A stretch of 64,000 bases of DNA. It comes from Epilithonimonas lactis (GTDB taxonomy: Bacteria > Bacteroidota > Bacteroidia > Flavobacteriales > Weeksellaceae). Below, piece after piece: positions 1 through 8,803 of the stretch. Positions within the stretch are counted from its first letter, which is position 1; each line of letters begins with the position of its first letter. The notes beneath the pieces were generated by a model. The model saw only the letters and a program-made list of their open reading frames with translations. It was not told the DNA's origin and did not search any database. Made by a program: the position numbers and the translations under genes. The stretch lies in contig NZ_FOFI01000001.1 of assembly GCF_900110605.1 (NCBI RefSeq), forward strand, positions 992,001-1,056,000, in the 5' to 3' direction.

Positions 1-36
1 ACTTTGTACAAATGGATCGATAAGAACAAAAAGTAG
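1..36 (+). CDS. 3' end of an upstream gene (partial)
   Basis: Reading from base 1 gives eleven sense codons (TLYKWIDKNKK) and then TAG at 34-36. The charged, lysine-rich tail looks like the C-terminus of a protein that starts outside the window. There is too little to name a family, and an open frame of this length could arise by chance. Confidence 0.3.
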   Translation, partial: TLYKWIDKNKK

Positions 37-99
37 TTTCCAAATCCTATTGGTTTAAAATTCCAAACTAAAAAGCAAAATAATTACAGTTCACAAAAA

Positions 100-549
100 A
101 TGAAATTAAGTAATCAAAAAACGACCAAAATGATAATGTTCGGTCTTTTCTGTATTCTATTTTTAGATATTGCTTTTATGATCATCGCTAAGGTTCTGGA
201 TGTCGATCATATCATTTTAGATCTCATTTCATATTTGATATTGATCTTGGGAATTTGGAGAATAATGAGGCTCAAAGTTTTTTCAGTGGAGATCTCACAA
301 CATGTACTTTCGATCAAATATAGCCATCCATTAGGGAAGAAAACGAATATTCCTGTCTTGGAAGTTCCTTTGGAAAAAGTCAGCTCCTACAAAATTGAAA
401 GAGGAATCGTCAGTAATTTTTTGATATTAAATATTAAAACCAACCGAGGAAAGAAAAGTTTTTATTATCAGCTTGGGATTTTAAAAGAGAAGGAATACAG
501 CAGATTTAGAAATATTTTTAATTCCATTAAATCCAATAACCGACCATGA
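100..549 (+). CDS. Small two-helix membrane protein, PH-like tail
   Basis: The 149-aa product has two hydrophobic segments at about residues 11-32 and 38-54, followed by a roughly 90-residue hydrophilic part rich in beta-strand pattern. That architecture resembles the bacterial PH-like (bPH/YdbT-type) membrane proteins, but the match is by layout only and no diagnostic motif was found. Its stop codon overlaps the start of the next gene by 4 bp (ATGA), so the two are probably co-translated. Function unknown. Confidence 0.6.
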   Translation: MKLSNQKTTKMIMFGLFCILFLDIAFMIIAKVLDVDHIILDLISYLILILGIWRIMRLKVFSVEISQHVLSIKYSHPLGKKTNIPVLEVPLEKVSSYKIERGIVSNFLILNIKTNRGKKSFYYQLGILKEKEYSRFRNIFNSIKSNNRP

Positions 550-881
550 GACCCAACTACAAAAATATTTACACAGACATTCTTCAGAAAAAGTTTCCCA
601 ATAGATATGATTCTTTTGCCAATATTCTAAGCAAAGAGGAATTGTCGGATTTTGATGTGATCAAACTTAATAATAAGATCTTTGGTACCACGGATAAAAA
701 CAACGAAAGCCAAAATCAAAAATACAAATCATACGACAGGTCTACCATTCTTGAGATATTGGGCTATCAGGACAAAAACAAACTCAACAATTCCCAATTG
801 GCAGATCATTTCAAGCTGAGTCGCAACACGGTTTCCAAATGGAGAAAGATGTTTGCGGATTGTTCCGAGTTAAAAAATTGA
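546..881 (+). CDS. Small helix-turn-helix protein
   Basis: The 111-aa product carries a C-terminal helix-turn-helix at about residues 80-105 (NNSQLADHFKLSRNTVSKWR), of the kind found in orphan transposase-like or Xre-type DNA-binding proteins. The N-terminal half has no recognisable domain. No DDE catalytic domain follows and no terminal inverted repeats flank it, so it is not an active insertion sequence as seen here. It is translationally coupled to the membrane protein upstream and overlaps the 3' end of the convergent glutaminase gene by 12 bp. Confidence 0.6.
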   Translation: MRPNYKNIYTDILQKKFPNRYDSFANILSKEELSDFDVIKLNNKIFGTTDKNNESQNQKYKSYDRSTILEILGYQDKNKLNNSQLADHFKLSRNTVSKWRKMFADCSELKN

Positions 882-1790
882 TTCTTCTGTAGCAGTGGTA
901 AACAGCTCCAAAAACTTCATTCCACGGTAAGAATTTCCTTTTGGATTTAGTTTTGGACTCCAAACGGCGATCACATAACGGCCGGGAAGCAAAGCGACAA
1001 TTCCACCGCCAACACCACTTTTCCCCGGAAGTCCAACGCGGAAAGAAAACTCTCCAGATTCATCATAGAAACCGCAGGTCTGCATGATGGCATTCACCCT
1101 TTTTGTTTGACTTTTTGTCAAGATTACTTTTCCATCGGAGACCTTTTTGCCGCCATTGGCGAGAAATGTGAAAGCATTGCAGAGTTCCACCGTACTCATT
1201 TCTACAGAACAGATCAGGCTGTAAAGCTCTAAAACTTTGTCAGGATTATTTTTGATGTTCCCAAACGATTTGATAAAGTTACAAAGCGCTGCGTTGCGAT
1301 AGCCTATTTTCAGCTCACTTTTGGCGACATTTTCGGAATAGCAGATGGTTTCGGAATCTGTAATATCTCTTATGAATTCTAAAAATTCTTTCTTAGGATC
1401 TTCCAACAGATCGATCAACATATCAGATACCACGATTGCGCCCGCGTTAAGAAATGGATTTCTAGGAATCCCATTGTCGGATTCCAACTGTACAAGAGAA
1501 TTGAAGGGATTTCCAGACGGCTCTACATCCACACGTTCCCAGATCTTCTCACCGGTATGTTTGTAAACCAGACAGAGCAGCAAAACCTTGGAAATACTTT
1601 GGATAGAAAATCTGGTTTGATGATTGCCGTAACTGTGAGCGTCTTCATTGATTGGTTTGATGGAAACAGCGAACTGATCAGCGTCAATATTGGCAAGTTC
1701 TGGAATGTAAGATGCAACTTCACCAGGATTTTCTTCATTTTTGATCTGAAGAAAAATACCCTGGATAATGTTCTGGTAATGCTGATTCAT
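870..1790 (-). CDS. glsA: Glutaminase A
   Basis: Hydrolyses glutamine to glutamate and ammonia in the cytoplasm. The 306-aa length matches the serine-dependent (beta-lactamase-like) glutaminase family. The SxxK catalytic pair is S65 and K68 in SISK, and NAGAI, YRNAA and GKSGVGGG are the expected later motifs. A TTG start 21 bp further upstream would add seven residues. The ATG at 1790 is preferred because it gives family length and because a flavobacterial -7 element lies at 1812-1819, which would put the upstream TTG ahead of transcription. It is monocistronic and convergent with the HTH gene. Confidence 0.93.
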   Translation of the reverse strand: MNQHYQNIIQGIFLQIKNEENPGEVASYIPELANIDADQFAVSIKPINEDAHSYGNHQTRFSIQSISKVLLLCLVYKHTGEKIWERVDVEPSGNPFNSLVQLESDNGIPRNPFLNAGAIVVSDMLIDLLEDPKKEFLEFIRDITDSETICYSENVAKSELKIGYRNAALCNFIKSFGNIKNNPDKVLELYSLICSVEMSTVELCNAFTFLANGGKKVSDGKVILTKSQTKRVNAIMQTCGFYDESGEFSFRVGLPGKSGVGGGIVALLPGRYVIAVWSPKLNPKGNSYRGMKFLELFTTATEESIF

Positions 1791-1811
1791 TTTCAAAAAT
1801 TGAGTTTCCAA

Positions 1812-1819
1812 ATGTATGA
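1812..1819 (-). promoter_or_regulatory. Candidate promoter -7 element for glsA
   Basis: On the minus strand TACATTTG matches the Bacteroidetes -7 consensus TAnnTTTG, with a TTG 21 bp upstream as a possible -33 element. The ATG at 1790 lies about 20 bp downstream. Confidence 0.5.
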
Positions 1820-1883
1820 ATTTGGTCAGATCATCATCAATTTTTTTAATAGAATCTTAAATTTAGATCCTAACCACTAAATA

Positions 1884-1916
1884 AAAAAAAGAGTACTCTC
1901 CGAAAAGAATACTCTT
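1884..1916 (-). terminator. Terminator of the hexuronate operon
   Basis: A stem of AAGAGTACTCT pairs with AGAATACTCTT (one G-U or mismatch) around a 6-nt loop. On the minus strand it is followed by a run of Ts. It lies about 30 bp after the uxaA stop and before glsA, so it ends the ten-gene minus-strand operon. Confidence 0.8.
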
Positions 1917-1944
1917 AATAAAAACCTTAAAAATTCAAAGAAAA

Positions 1945-3555
1945 TTATAATGACACCCCTCGTTTCCAAGGGATAAAAACATCCTGTTTCAATTGGTCTG
2001 CTTTTGTTTCTACATTTCCGCTCGCCAATTCGATGATATAATCTACGATCTCCTCACCAACTTCCTGAATGCTTTTCTCACCCGTGATCACAGTTCCTGC
2101 ATTCACATCGATGATGTCAGACATTCTATTAATCAATGCTGTATTAGAAGAAATCTTCACAACTGGTGCAATTGGATTTCCCATCGGATTTCCTAAACCT
2201 GTGGTGAATAGAACGACTGTTGCGCCAGATCCTACCAATCCTGTGGTACATTCTGCATCGTTTCCTGGCGTGTTCAAAAGATTCAGACCTGGTTTTGAAA
2301 TATATTCGCCGTAATCCAAAACATCGACGATTGGCGCCGTTCCGCCTTTCTTGGAAGCACCTGCAGATTTCATCGCGTCGGTGATCAATCCATCTTTTAT
2401 ATTTCCTGGTGATGGATTCATATCAAATCCAGAACCTGCATCCACGACGGATTTTTCAAAAGCTTTCATCAATGATAAAAACTTATCTGCTTTTTCTTCG
2501 TCCACGCATCGGTTCATCAATTCTTGCTCTACGCCACACAGTTCTGGGAATTCTGCCAAGATGGTTTTTCCGCCCAATGCTGCGAAGATATCAGAAACAA
2601 TGCCCAGCGCTGGGTTGGCAGATATTCCTGAGAATCCATCGGATCCACCACATTCCAAACCAATACTGATCTTAGAAACTGGCGCAGGTTGACGCTCGAT
2701 TTTATTGGCTCTTTTGATCGCTTCGAAAGAATCTTTAATCACCATTTGGAACATTTGATCCGTAGTTCCGATTTTTTGTTGCTCGAAGATCAAAATTTCT
2801 TTATCGCTGTTCGGGCTCATTTCCTTCAACGCATTTTGAAAAATATCAACCTGAAGATTTTGACAGCCTAAGCTAAGAACCGTTGCACCAGCTACATTCG
2901 GATTGTTTACATAACCTGCAAGCAATTTTGCCAACAGTTCCGAATCTTGTCTGATACCACCACAACCACCTTGGTGATTGATGAACTTCACTTCGATATT
3001 ATCCAGAAGATTCTCATTTCGAGATGTGTCTTCAACTTCTGCCACGCTTTTTTCCTCAATCAGAGAGCGTAGGAAATTTTTATAGGAAACTTCTTTTTTC
3101 GGGAGCAATTCGTTTTCGAAAATGTCTTTCAGCTTTTCGATGTTCTTGTTTTCACAAAACACCAATGGGAAAAACAACCAGACATTTTTGGTCCCAACTT
3201 GTCCGTCAGAACGGTGATAACCATTGAACGTCTTGTCTTTCCAACGGTCAACATTTGGTGGTGTCCAGCCAAGATCTCCTGTTTTTTTGAAAACCGGTTC
3301 ACTCTGGTGTTTCACATTTTCTGTCGTGATCACTTCCCCTTTCTGGATGGTTTGATTGGCTTTCCCAACCACAACACCGTACATGATGATCTGGTCGCCA
3401 GCTTCAAAATGTTCTCCAGCGAATTTATGTTTAGCTTTTGTATCCGTTAAAACCTGATACGGCGTTCCGTCTAAATCGACAATCTCACCGTTGTAAAGGT
3501 CCATCAGCGCAACGACAACGTTGTCTTTTGGATTTACTTTTAATACTTTTTTCAT
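1945..3555 (-). CDS. uxaA: Altronate dehydratase
   Basis: Dehydrates D-altronate to 2-keto-3-deoxygluconate (KDG), the last step of galacturonate conversion before phosphorylation. The 536-aa protein has an N-terminal SAF domain (about residues 1-90) and a long C-terminal UxaA/GarD catalytic domain. Recognisable stretches include YHRSDGQVGTKN (about 112-123), NHQGGCGGIRQD and GLECGGSDGFSG. It is the last gene of the operon, 20 bp after uxaB, and is followed by a terminator. Confidence 0.95.
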   Translation of the reverse strand: MKKVLKVNPKDNVVVALMDLYNGEIVDLDGTPYQVLTDTKAKHKFAGEHFEAGDQIIMYGVVVGKANQTIQKGEVITTENVKHQSEPVFKKTGDLGWTPPNVDRWKDKTFNGYHRSDGQVGTKNVWLFFPLVFCENKNIEKLKDIFENELLPKKEVSYKNFLRSLIEEKSVAEVEDTSRNENLLDNIEVKFINHQGGCGGIRQDSELLAKLLAGYVNNPNVAGATVLSLGCQNLQVDIFQNALKEMSPNSDKEILIFEQQKIGTTDQMFQMVIKDSFEAIKRANKIERQPAPVSKISIGLECGGSDGFSGISANPALGIVSDIFAALGGKTILAEFPELCGVEQELMNRCVDEEKADKFLSLMKAFEKSVVDAGSGFDMNPSPGNIKDGLITDAMKSAGASKKGGTAPIVDVLDYGEYISKPGLNLLNTPGNDAECTTGLVGSGATVVLFTTGLGNPMGNPIAPVVKISSNTALINRMSDIIDVNAGTVITGEKSIQEVGEEIVDYIIELASGNVETKADQLKQDVFIPWKRGVSL

Positions 3556-3575
3556 AATTTCTAAATGTTTAAAAA

Positions 3576-5036
3576 TTATGACTTGATGAAATTCTTGTAA
3601 CCTTGCTCGATCCCATTGGCATCGATCTCTTTCAACGCTTTTGTCACAGAATCCGTTAATCCTGGAACTTCTGTTAGGTCTGTATCCCAGAAACTTACTT
3701 CAGATAAAGTTGCTTTCACCACTTCTCCAAGGTCATTGTTTGTCCAGATCTCTTTGAATCTTTCCAAAACCGGTGCATCGTCCATCACTGGAAGCGTTTT
3801 CCCATTGAATTCACCTTGGTAGAATCTGATCAATGCTGCAAGAGCGAAGGTTAAGTTTACAGGCAATTCTTTTTTGTCATCAACATATTGTAACAAACTT
3901 GGTAAGACTCTCACTTTGAATTTCGCAACCGAGTTCAATGCAATACTGGAAAGCTGATGCTTTAAAAATGGATTTCTGAATCTGTCAAAAACTTCCTCAG
4001 CGAAAGCCGTCAATTCCTCATTTGATAAATCTAAAGTTGGAATGATCTCGTTATAAACTGTATCAGAAATGAATTTTCCAGCAAATTCTGCATCGATAGC
4101 TTCTTTCACAGTTTCTTTTCCGTCAAGGATAGAGAATGCCAACATGGCTGTGTGAGCGCCGTTCAGGATTCTTACTTTTCTGGTTCTGTAAGGTGTGATG
4201 TCATCCACGATCAAAACCTGATCATCTATTTTATCAAAGGGAATTAAAGCTCTTAACTTGTCATCACCTTCGATCACCCAAAGTAGGAATGCTTCGCAAA
4301 CCACCATTAAGTTATCGTCGTAACCGAATTTAGCTTCGTATTCGTCTTTTTCTTCTCTTGGATATCCAGGTACGATTCTGTCCACCAAAGTGTTGTGGAA
4401 AGAATTGCTATTTTCTACCCAAGCAGAGAAACCTTCTTCAAGATTCCAAAGTTGAGCGTACTGAAGGATATATTTTTTAAGTGTCAATCCATTATTCTCG
4501 ATCAATTCACAAGGAATGATGTGAAGACCTTTGTCCTCAGCACCACTGAAATGTTTGAATCTTTCGTAAAGAAAAGCGGTTACTTTTGCAGGGAAATTCT
4601 TGTGCGGTCCAGCTTCAAGCGTAGTCTCAGAGGGATCAAAAGCAATTCCCGCTTCTGTGGTGTTTGATAAAATGAATTCAAGATCTTCACCCTTTGCCAG
4701 ATCAAGATATTCCTGATAATTCTCGTAAGGACTCAATGATCTCTGTATTGCGGAGATCACGGTTTGATCATCTACAATCTGTCCTTTCTTCACACCTCTC
4801 ACAAAAAGGGTGTAAAGGTTATTTTGCTCATCCAACATATTTACAAGTCCGCCAACAGTTGGCTGCACCACAGCTACACCAGCGTTGAAGCCTGCTTCTT
4901 TGTTCATCTTGTCGATCAAATAATCAACAAAAGCTCTCAGGAAGTTGCCTTCTCCGAATTGTAAAAATTTTATAGGAAGTTTCTCAGTTAGACCTGAGTT
5001 TTCACGGTTTAGTTTTTCTTTAGTCTGATATTCCAT
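3576..5036 (-). CDS. uxaB: Tagaturonate reductase (altronate oxidoreductase)
   Basis: NAD-dependent reduction of D-tagaturonate to D-altronate, between UxaC and UxaA. The 486-aa protein belongs to the long-chain mannitol dehydrogenase family. The nucleotide-binding N-terminus reads LQFGEGNFLRAFVD (about 26-39), and RTRKVRILNGAHTA in the middle carries the family's catalytic-region residues. Mannitol and fructuronate dehydrogenases share the fold, but the neighbouring uxaC and uxaA genes fix this one as UxaB. It begins 5 bp after the transporter stop. Confidence 0.93.
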   Translation of the reverse strand: MEYQTKEKLNRENSGLTEKLPIKFLQFGEGNFLRAFVDYLIDKMNKEAGFNAGVAVVQPTVGGLVNMLDEQNNLYTLFVRGVKKGQIVDDQTVISAIQRSLSPYENYQEYLDLAKGEDLEFILSNTTEAGIAFDPSETTLEAGPHKNFPAKVTAFLYERFKHFSGAEDKGLHIIPCELIENNGLTLKKYILQYAQLWNLEEGFSAWVENSNSFHNTLVDRIVPGYPREEKDEYEAKFGYDDNLMVVCEAFLLWVIEGDDKLRALIPFDKIDDQVLIVDDITPYRTRKVRILNGAHTAMLAFSILDGKETVKEAIDAEFAGKFISDTVYNEIIPTLDLSNEELTAFAEEVFDRFRNPFLKHQLSSIALNSVAKFKVRVLPSLLQYVDDKKELPVNLTFALAALIRFYQGEFNGKTLPVMDDAPVLERFKEIWTNNDLGEVVKATLSEVSFWDTDLTEVPGLTDSVTKALKEIDANGIEQGYKNFIKS

Positions 5037-5041
5037 TTTCT

Positions 5042-6571
5042 TTATTCTTTAATGATTTTGTAAGTCGGAACCAATGATTTCATGACGAACCACGCAATCA
5101 AATAGGCGACTGCACAGAATGAGAAAATAATCATATATCCTTTGTCGATACCGTCGGAAACCACGGCACCTGATTTTTGTAATTGTTCAAAAAAACCTTC
5201 CGGCAAACGTTCTTCTGCGTATTGAGGGAATTTTTCCAATAGTGGAACACCATCGACAGTCGTCCAAGCTTTGTGTGAATAGTCGAACAAGAGACCAGAA
5301 CTTTTGTTGATGATCGTAGAACCAATTCCGCCTGCCAATCCACCAATTCCTGTGATAGTTGCAATCGCTTTTTTCGGGAACATATCACCAACAGTGGAGA
5401 AAATATTCGCGGACCAAGCCTGATGCGCGGCACCAGCAATCCCGATGATCAATACTGGGAACCAATAAGAAATTTTACCTGTGGATTGTGCCAATAATGC
5501 CAACAATGGGAAGAATGCGAAGATCAACATCGCTTTCATACGACCAGAGTAAGGGTTCATTCCTTTCTTTTCTACAAAGAATGTCGGGAGCCAACCACCA
5601 ACAATGGAAACCAACGTGATCATATAGAGGACGAACAATGGAAATGCACTTTGCGTACTGTCCATTCCGTAAACTGAACTTAGATAAGCCGGAGTCCAGA
5701 AAAGGTAGAACCACCAAACGCCGTCTGTCATAAATTTACCGAAGGCAAAAGCCCAGGTTTGTCTGTATTTGAAACATTGCGCCAATGTAAAAGTTGTTTT
5801 CGGCTCAGATAGATCTTCTACAATCGTCTTATCGATATCTTGATTGATGTAATTGAGTTCGTGCTCATTTACTTTTGGATGCTCGTGTGGTTTTTTGTAG
5901 AAGAAGATCCAAATTCCCATCCACAAAAATCCTAGGGCACCAATGATGATAAACGCCATTTCCCAACCTAAAGCCTGCGCAATAAAAGGAATGGAAATCG
6001 GTGCCGCAAGTGCTCCAACCGTTGCACCAGCATTGAAAATACTTGTAGCTAAGGCTCTATCTTTTTTAGGGAAATATTCTGCCGTAGTTTTGATGGCCGC
6101 AGGAAAGTTCCCAGCTTCACCAATGGCCAAGATCAATCTTGCAAAAATGAACAAGGCAACACTCACGTTGATCACTCGGGAAATATCTTTAACTGTGGCA
6201 ATGTTATGTTTTGCACCTTCGAAACTTACAAACCAATCGCCTAATATGATCCCAGATGTTGCGATCCCACAAAACGCGTGTAAAACTGCACCCACAGACC
6301 AAACTCCAATTGCCCAAAGAAAACCTTTTTTGGTGTCCATCCAATCCACAAATTTTCCTGCGAAGATCATGCTTGCAGCATAGAAAATCGAGAACAATGC
6401 GGTGATGTTACCATAATCATTATTGTCCCAGTGGAATTCTGGTGCAATAAAATCTTTCCAAGTCAAAGATAGAACTTGCCTGTCCAGATAGTTTACCGTG
6501 GTTGCCAAGAAAAGCAAACCAACGATGGTCCATCTGAAAGTGGTCGGTTTTGTGGTTGTAGATTGATTCAT
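5042..6571 (-). CDS. MFS hexuronate transporter (ExuT-like)
   Basis: Inner-membrane proton symporter of the anion:cation symporter branch of the MFS, predicted to import galacturonate or glucuronate. The 509-aa protein has about 12 membrane helices, a first-helix VNYLDRQVLSLT signature, and AWSANIFSTVGDMFPKKA and GIGGLAGGIGS in the second half, typical of ExuT-type members. It is 40-70 residues longer than E. coli ExuT because of two hydrophilic loops, one between the early helices and one near the C-terminus. Position inside the uxa operon supports the substrate. Exact specificity (mono- or unsaturated di-uronide) is inferred. Confidence 0.85.
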   Translation of the reverse strand: MNQSTTTKPTTFRWTIVGLLFLATTVNYLDRQVLSLTWKDFIAPEFHWDNNDYGNITALFSIFYAASMIFAGKFVDWMDTKKGFLWAIGVWSVGAVLHAFCGIATSGIILGDWFVSFEGAKHNIATVKDISRVINVSVALFIFARLILAIGEAGNFPAAIKTTAEYFPKKDRALATSIFNAGATVGALAAPISIPFIAQALGWEMAFIIIGALGFLWMGIWIFFYKKPHEHPKVNEHELNYINQDIDKTIVEDLSEPKTTFTLAQCFKYRQTWAFAFGKFMTDGVWWFYLFWTPAYLSSVYGMDSTQSAFPLFVLYMITLVSIVGGWLPTFFVEKKGMNPYSGRMKAMLIFAFFPLLALLAQSTGKISYWFPVLIIGIAGAAHQAWSANIFSTVGDMFPKKAIATITGIGGLAGGIGSTIINKSSGLLFDYSHKAWTTVDGVPLLEKFPQYAEERLPEGFFEQLQKSGAVVSDGIDKGYMIIFSFCAVAYLIAWFVMKSLVPTYKIIKE

Positions 6572-6601
6572 GTTTGAATGATTTGGTTGTGTTTTTTATT
6601 T

Positions 6602-7267
6602 TTAAGAAGCTTTTATCGATTTGATGATCTCTAAAACTTTTTTGGTTTCGTTTTCGATGGTGGCATAATCTTTTGAAGCCATCAATTCTTTGCTAACTAA
6701 TTTGCTTCCCATTCCAACAGCAGAAACACCAGCTTTGAACCAGCTTTCGATGCTTTCTTTGGTGGTATCAACACCGCCGGTTGGCATAAAAACTAAATTA
6801 GGAAACACGTCTTTTATCGCACTCATAAAACCTGGGCCTAAAGCATTTCCAGGGAATAGTTTCACGAAAGTCACGCCTGCATTTTCTGCTGCGATGATGT
6901 CTGTTGGCGTCATACAACCTGGGCTGTAAAGCAAATGTTTGGAGATCAAAAATTCTGCAACTTCTGGCACAAATCCTGGACTGATAAAGAAATCTGCGCC
7001 AGCTTTTACATAAGCATCTGCCTGCACCAAATTCTTGATTGTTCCGATTCCTAAAAGCATTTCTGGCATTTCGGCATTTCTCAATTCTACCATTTTGGTG
7101 AAATTCGAAAGTGCGTTTTCGCCTCTGCTTGTATATTCTACAGCGCGGATTCCGGCTCTGTAAAGTGCTTTCAATATGTCGAGAGTTACCGTTTCGTCTG
7201 CATTATAATACAAAGGCAAAATACCTTGGTTGATGATTGCATTGGTAACTAATTGAATTTTTGTCAT
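6602..7267 (-). CDS. eda: KDPG aldolase
   Basis: Cleaves 2-keto-3-deoxy-6-phosphogluconate to pyruvate and glyceraldehyde-3-phosphate. The 221-aa size is usual for the class I Eda family. The Schiff-base lysine lies in FVKLFPGN (about residue 135), the proton-relay glutamate in RAVEYTSRG, and the phosphate-binding loop in MPTGGVDTT. Its ATG overlaps the YhcH-family stop by 4 bp (ATGA), indicating coupled translation. It completes the shared lower pathway with KdgK. Confidence 0.95.
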   Translation of the reverse strand: MTKIQLVTNAIINQGILPLYYNADETVTLDILKALYRAGIRAVEYTSRGENALSNFTKMVELRNAEMPEMLLGIGTIKNLVQADAYVKAGADFFISPGFVPEVAEFLISKHLLYSPGCMTPTDIIAAENAGVTFVKLFPGNALGPGFMSAIKDVFPNLVFMPTGGVDTTKESIESWFKAGVSAVGMGSKLVSKELMASKDYATIENETKKVLEIIKSIKAS

Positions 7268-7722
7268 TTTTTTAAAATTTTTACTTTAAAAACTATTTTT
7301 CTAATGAAGCCGTTTCCAATCATCGGTGCGTGGACATCATTTGGATAAAAAATAGCAAACTGATTATCGTTTAATTGGAAAAACATATCTGGATCATCAT
7401 TGTAAAAAAGAACATCTTTTTCTGCATTGTATTCTCCGATTGGGCTGGTGCATTTTTGCCTTGGTTTCCAACCAATATTTTCTATTCCCTTCAGACAAAT
7501 TTGAATATCGATATTTTGATTATGACATTCGAATTTGGAAAGACTTTCTTCTTTTGTTTTGGCCATTTCATCAAAAACGATCATTTTAAGATCTTCCTGA
7601 ATCTCTGTCACTCCAACTTCTAAAGAATCTAAATTCCTGTTTTTTAAATAGTCGAAAGCTTTTTCAAATAATGGATTTAGCAAAAAATATTGAGAAGCGT
7701 TTTCTAATGTATCTATGATCAT
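7264..7722 (-). CDS. YhcH/YjgK/YiaL (DUF386) family protein
   Basis: The 152-aa protein belongs to the cupin-like DUF386 family, which includes the sialic-acid anomerase NanQ and EbgC. Family motifs seen are the HNQNIDIQ stretch (a metal-ligand region, about residues 67-74) and the C-terminal FAIFYPNDVHAPM with the conserved histidine. Members help open or anomerise sugars taken up in cyclic form. Here, coupled to eda and following kdgK, it may act on a uronate or keto-deoxy sugar of this pathway, but that role is inference. Confidence 0.85.
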   Translation of the reverse strand: MIIDTLENASQYFLLNPLFEKAFDYLKNRNLDSLEVGVTEIQEDLKMIVFDEMAKTKEESLSKFECHNQNIDIQICLKGIENIGWKPRQKCTSPIGEYNAEKDVLFYNDDPDMFFQLNDNQFAIFYPNDVHAPMIGNGFIRKIVFKVKILKK

Positions 7723-7733
7723 TTTTTTCTAAA

Positions 7734-8738
7734 TTATCTCTTTATTCTTCCGCCCTTGTCGCCATTCATCACATCCAAAATGTCAGAAGCGCTACAATGG
7801 TTGATGTCGCCTGGAACGGTATGTTTGATAGCACAAGCGGCGTTTCCGAACTTAAGAGCAGTTTCATCATCAAAGTTTAATAGACCATAGATCAAACCTG
7901 CAGCGAAAGCATCGCCAGTTCCGATTCTATCTACAACTTGAAGAATTTCGATTGGTTCAGATTCGAAGTACGTTTCGTTTGCCCAAGCTCTTCCTTGAGT
8001 TTCCTGAGTACTTGCGCTGGCACCGACTCTCACTTTGTCAAATATCTTTTTGATAGATGGCATTTGCTTCTGAAACTCTTTACAAGCCTCGATGAAACTG
8101 TCTTTGTCAGAAGAGAATTTTGTTCCGATGATCTCGTTGATCTCATTCACGCCACCAATGAAAATAGTGGAGTAGGACACCAATTCTTTCAAAACTTCGA
8201 AGCCTTCTTTTCCGTATTTCCAAAGGTTGGAACGGTAAGCTGGGTCGGCTGTTATTTCAATTCCTTTTTCGTTGGCAGTTTTCAAACCTTGTTTCAAAGC
8301 GATGTAAGCACTTTCCGAAACTCCGGGAGAAATTCCTGTCCAATGGAAATAGTCTGCACCTTCCAAAGCTTTTTCCCAGTCGATTTGATTTGGATTGATG
8401 TTCGCAAATGAACCGTTCAAACGGTTGTAAGCAATTCTGGAAGCACGAACAGATGAACCAACTTCCAGGAAGTACAATCCCAACGGATGCTCGTTTTTTG
8501 AAATGTGAGTCGTATCGATGCCATAACTTTTGATGGATGAAATGGCTGATTCTCCAACGAAATCGTCAGAAACAACGCTCACGTGTTTTACGTCACAACC
8601 CATTGTCGCCAGTGACGCCGCAACGTTGAGTTCTGTGCCTCCGAAAAAGAATTCCATCTCGTTGCTTTGCTTCATCATCCTGTTGTTAGCAGGTGACAAT
8701 CGCATGATCACTTCTCCAAAGCTTACTACTTTGCCCAT
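7734..8738 (-). CDS. kdgK: 2-keto-3-deoxygluconate kinase (PfkB family)
   Basis: Phosphorylates KDG to KDPG with ATP. The 334-aa product from the ATG at 8738 begins MGKVVSFGEVIMRLSP, the usual KdgK N-terminus. The substrate-binding GGTELNVA is near residue 34, and the PfkB C-terminal signature DRIGTGDAFAAGL holds the catalytic aspartate at about residue 281. A TTG 36 bp upstream in frame was rejected because it would add a non-homologous leader inside a repeat hairpin. It ends 11 bp before the YhcH-family gene. Confidence 0.92.
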   Translation of the reverse strand: MGKVVSFGEVIMRLSPANNRMMKQSNEMEFFFGGTELNVAASLATMGCDVKHVSVVSDDFVGESAISSIKSYGIDTTHISKNEHPLGLYFLEVGSSVRASRIAYNRLNGSFANINPNQIDWEKALEGADYFHWTGISPGVSESAYIALKQGLKTANEKGIEITADPAYRSNLWKYGKEGFEVLKELVSYSTIFIGGVNEINEIIGTKFSSDKDSFIEACKEFQKQMPSIKKIFDKVRVGASASTQETQGRAWANETYFESEPIEILQVVDRIGTGDAFAAGLIYGLLNFDDETALKFGNAACAIKHTVPGDINHCSASDILDVMNGDKGGRIKR

Positions 8739-8756
8739 TAATTTATATTTTTTTTG

Positions 8757-8794
8757 AAAATCAGTTTTCCCCAACCTAAAGGGAGCCTGATTTT
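8757..8794. repeat. Intra-operon hairpin with CTCCCTTTAGG core
   Basis: AAAATCAG (8757-8764) pairs with CTGATTTT (8787-8794), and CCC/GGG pair inside. The core on the minus strand, CTCCCTTTAGG-TTGGG, recurs at 37614-37630, so this is a copy of a dispersed element and not a unique attenuator. It lies in the 65-bp gap between kdgF and kdgK and could affect mRNA processing. Confidence 0.55.
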
Positions 8795-8803
8795 ATTTTT
8801 TAA

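Noticed and set aside
546-881. Transposase of an insertion sequence
   Set aside because: Only a helix-turn-helix is present, with no catalytic domain and no flanking terminal inverted repeats.
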